A DNA stretch of 64,000 nucleotides from Aquamicrobium sp. Lineage in GTDB: Bacteria > Pseudomonadota > Alphaproteobacteria > Rhizobiales > Rhizobiaceae. Positions 62,404 through 64,000 of this stretch are shown here, in pieces. The notes under the pieces are model-generated. The model searched no databases and was not told where the DNA came from. It was given only the letters and a program-made list of their open reading frames with translations. Made by a program: the position numbers and the translations under genes. The stretch is from assembly GCA_019739225.1 (NCBI GenBank), contig JAHHDT010000001.1, forward strand, positions 558,001-622,000. The letters run 5' to 3'. Each line of letters opens with the position of its first letter. The stretch's first letter is position 1.

Positions 62404-63196
62404 TTAGAGGCTTGCCGACTGCGGCAGGATGAACGGCGCGTTGCCGGCAGGCAGCGCACCGACTTTCAGCCTGCACTCGAACACCCGGTGGATGAGATCG
62501 TCGGTGAACACCTCAGCCGGTGCACCGGACGAGGCCACCCTCCCCCTGCTCATCACCGTCACCTGATCGGCGAACATCGATGTCAGGTTGAGGTCGTGGA
62601 GGATGGCGACGACGCCGCCGCCGCGGGTGGCGAAATCGCGTGCGATCTTCATGATGACGAGCTGATGCTTGATGTCGAGGCTCGAGACCGGCTCATCGAG
62701 GAACAGCCAGCGCGGCTCGCCGTCGAGCACCGGCGCCCAGACCTGGCACAGCACGCGCGCAAGCTGCACGCGCTGCTGCTCGCCGCCCGAAAGCTCCTGG
62801 TAGAAACGTCCCGCAAAACCTTCGAGGTCGACACGCGCCAGAGCGCGTTCGGGCAGCCGCTCGTCTTCGCCGGCAAGCGCACCGGAACGGCCGTTGACGA
62901 TGCCCAGCCGAACGATCTCGCGCACGGTGAACGGAAACGACAACGTCGTCGCCTGCGGCAGCACCGCACGCAGGCCGGCGGTCTGCCAGGGCTTCATCTC
63001 CCGCAGGTCTCGCCCGTTCAGCCGGATCGCGCCTTCGGCCGTCAGGTCGCCCGAGAGCGCCTTGAGGAATGTCGTCTTGCCGGAGCCGTTCGGCCCGACG
63101 ATCGCCGTGACTTCGCCGGGACGGGCCTCGAAGCTCACATCCTGCAGGATGCGCTTGGGCCCGATTGAAACCGAAACGTCGCGTCGCTTCGATCAT
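62404..63196 (-). CDS. hmuV: haem ABC transporter ATPase HmuV, frameshifted N-terminus
   Basis: ABC ATPase of the FecE/HmuV type. The intact frame (GTG 63138, 244 residues) holds Walker A GPNGSGKTTF, the signature LSGGEQQRVQLARVL, Walker B RWLFLDEPVSSLD and the H-loop ILHDLN. The expected N-terminal strand lies in another frame: ATG 63196 reads MIEA, and dropping one base near 63183-63187 gives RDVSVSIGPKRILQDVSFEARPGEV. So about 20 residues are lost or the sequence has a one-base insertion. The hmuU stop is 11 bp before that ATG. It powers periplasmic haem import; RirA beside it is the expected regulator. Confidence 0.85.
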
Positions 63197-63207
63197 GGCT
63201 GGTCTCC

Positions 63208-64000
63208 TCACAGGTCGAGAATGCCGCGCCTGCGCAGCAGGATCCAAAGGAAGAAAGGCGCGCCGACAGCGGCGGTGACGATGCCGATCGGCAGTTCCGC
63301 CGGTACAACGATGGTGCGGCTGACCGCATCGGCGAGCAGCAGCAGGGAAGCGCCGAGAAGCGCTGATGCCGGCAGCAGGAAGCGGTGATCCGGGCCGATC
63401 AGCAGCCGCAACAGATGCGGCACGACGATGCCGACGAAGCCGATGCCGCCCGAGACAGCCACCGATGCGCCCGTTGCGGCAGCAACGGCGACGATGGCGA
63501 TATTCTTGAAGCGCTGTACGGGAACACCGAGGTGATGCGCCGTCGCCTCGCCGAGCGCCATCGCATTAAGCCCCCGTGCCATGAAGGGCGCGCCCACAAG
63601 CGCAAGCACGATGATCGGGCCGGCAGCGGCAATCTTGGTCCATGTCGCGCCGGCAAGCGAACCGAGGCCCCAGAACGTGAGGTCGCGGAGTTGGCGGTCG
63701 TCGGCCAGGTAGACGAGGACGCCGGAGAAGGCGCCGGCCATGGCGCCGAGTGCAATGCCCGCCAGAAGCATCGTTGCGATCGACGTCTGCCCCCTGCGGG
63801 TCGCGACCCGGTAGAGCACGAGTGTGGTGACGAGGCCGCCGCCGAAGGCCGCCAGCGGCAAGGCGTATATGCCAAGCAGCGCCGTTACCGGCGCCAGTAC
63901 GGTGGAGCCCAGCACGATCATCGTGATCGCGCCAAGTCCGGCGCCTGAGGAAACGCCGACAAGGCCAGGATCGGCCAGCGGATTGCGAAACAGGCCCTGC
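63208..64000 (-). CDS. hmuU: haem ABC transporter permease HmuU, 5' end beyond window
   Basis: FecCD-family permease, open to the right edge, so the N-terminus lies outside. At least 264 residues are visible with about seven helices. The family motifs RNPLADPGLVGVSSGAGLGA at the edge, WGLGSLAGATW, LGEATAHHLGVP and GGIGFVGIVVPHLLRLLIGPDHRFLLPASALLGA are present. The frame is intact to the stop at 63208. It forms the membrane channel with HmuV; hmuT and possibly hmuS should lie further right. Confidence 0.93.
   Translation of the reverse strand, partial: QGLFRNPLADPGLVGVSSGAGLGAITMIVLGSTVLAPVTALLGIYALPLAAFGGGLVTTLVLYRVATRRGQTSIATMLLAGIALGAMAGAFSGVLVYLADDRQLRDLTFWGLGSLAGATWTKIAAAGPIIVLALVGAPFMARGLNAMALGEATAHHLGVPVQRFKNIAIVAVAAATGASVAVSGGIGFVGIVVPHLLRLLIGPDHRFLLPASALLGASLLLLADAVSRTIVVPAELPIGIVTAAVGAPFFLWILLRRRGILDL

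Overview
The window looks like chromosomal DNA from an alphaproteobacterium of the order Hyphomicrobiales (rhizobia and relatives, perhaps Phyllobacteriaceae-like). The reasons are a RirA-type iron regulator with its three cluster cysteines, a haem-uptake locus beside it, many TRAP transporters, a GbcA/GbcB-type betaine demethylase, high GC content and long translationally coupled operons. I see no rRNA, tRNA, insertion sequence, integrase or CRISPR array.

Region 1 (1-900) is the start of dusA, cut by the window edge. Region 2 (about 1.2-33.8 kb) is the most striking part: a dense catabolic island. It encodes three acyl-CoA ligases, an enoyl-CoA hydratase, a biotin-dependent acyl-CoA carboxylase with separate BCCP and biotin carboxylase plus two different carboxyltransferases, a private biotin transporter (BioY), a two-domain CaiB/BaiF CoA-transferase, a thiolase-like protein without the usual cysteine, a true SCP-x-type thiolase, a two-subunit MaoC hydratase, two MDR reductases, two SDRs, an acetoacetate-decarboxylase-like enzyme, four TRAP binding proteins, two TRAP membrane units and two related TetR regulators. 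The promoter regions carry seven copies of one inverted repeat, approximately ACTTGCT-N8-AGCAAGT, so nearly all of these genes probably form one regulon. The logic is import by TRAP, CoA activation, carboxylation, hydration and C-C cleavage of an acid whose identity I cannot tell.

Region 3 (33.9-37.8 kb) is an SDR - acyl-CoA dehydrogenase - APH-type kinase operon divergent from a TetR gene, with a perfect 14-bp palindrome between them. It resembles the kinase/ACAD route for 4-hydroxyacyl-CoA. Region 4 (38-47.7 kb) holds a histone-deacetylase-like amidohydrolase, an amino-acid-oxidase-type flavoprotein, an IclR regulator, a DMT exporter, a KstD/fumarate-reductase-like flavoprotein, an SDR and a complete three-gene TRAP system.

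Region 5 (47.7-64 kb) holds ppk2, a betaine-demethylase operon (gbcA-gbcB plus an 81-residue protein) preceded by a convincing cobalamin riboswitch, deoC, a two-domain aldehyde dehydrogenase, two membrane-anchored paralogues of unknown function, maiA, a MaoC hydratase, an alpha-hydroxy-acid oxidase, a DUF445 protein, a GNAT acetyltransferase, rirA and hmuV/hmuU. gbcA, deoC, the aldehyde dehydrogenase and hmuV all appear broken by one-base insertions, about eight in total and mostly in short homopolymers. That pattern suggests sequence errors more than real gene decay.
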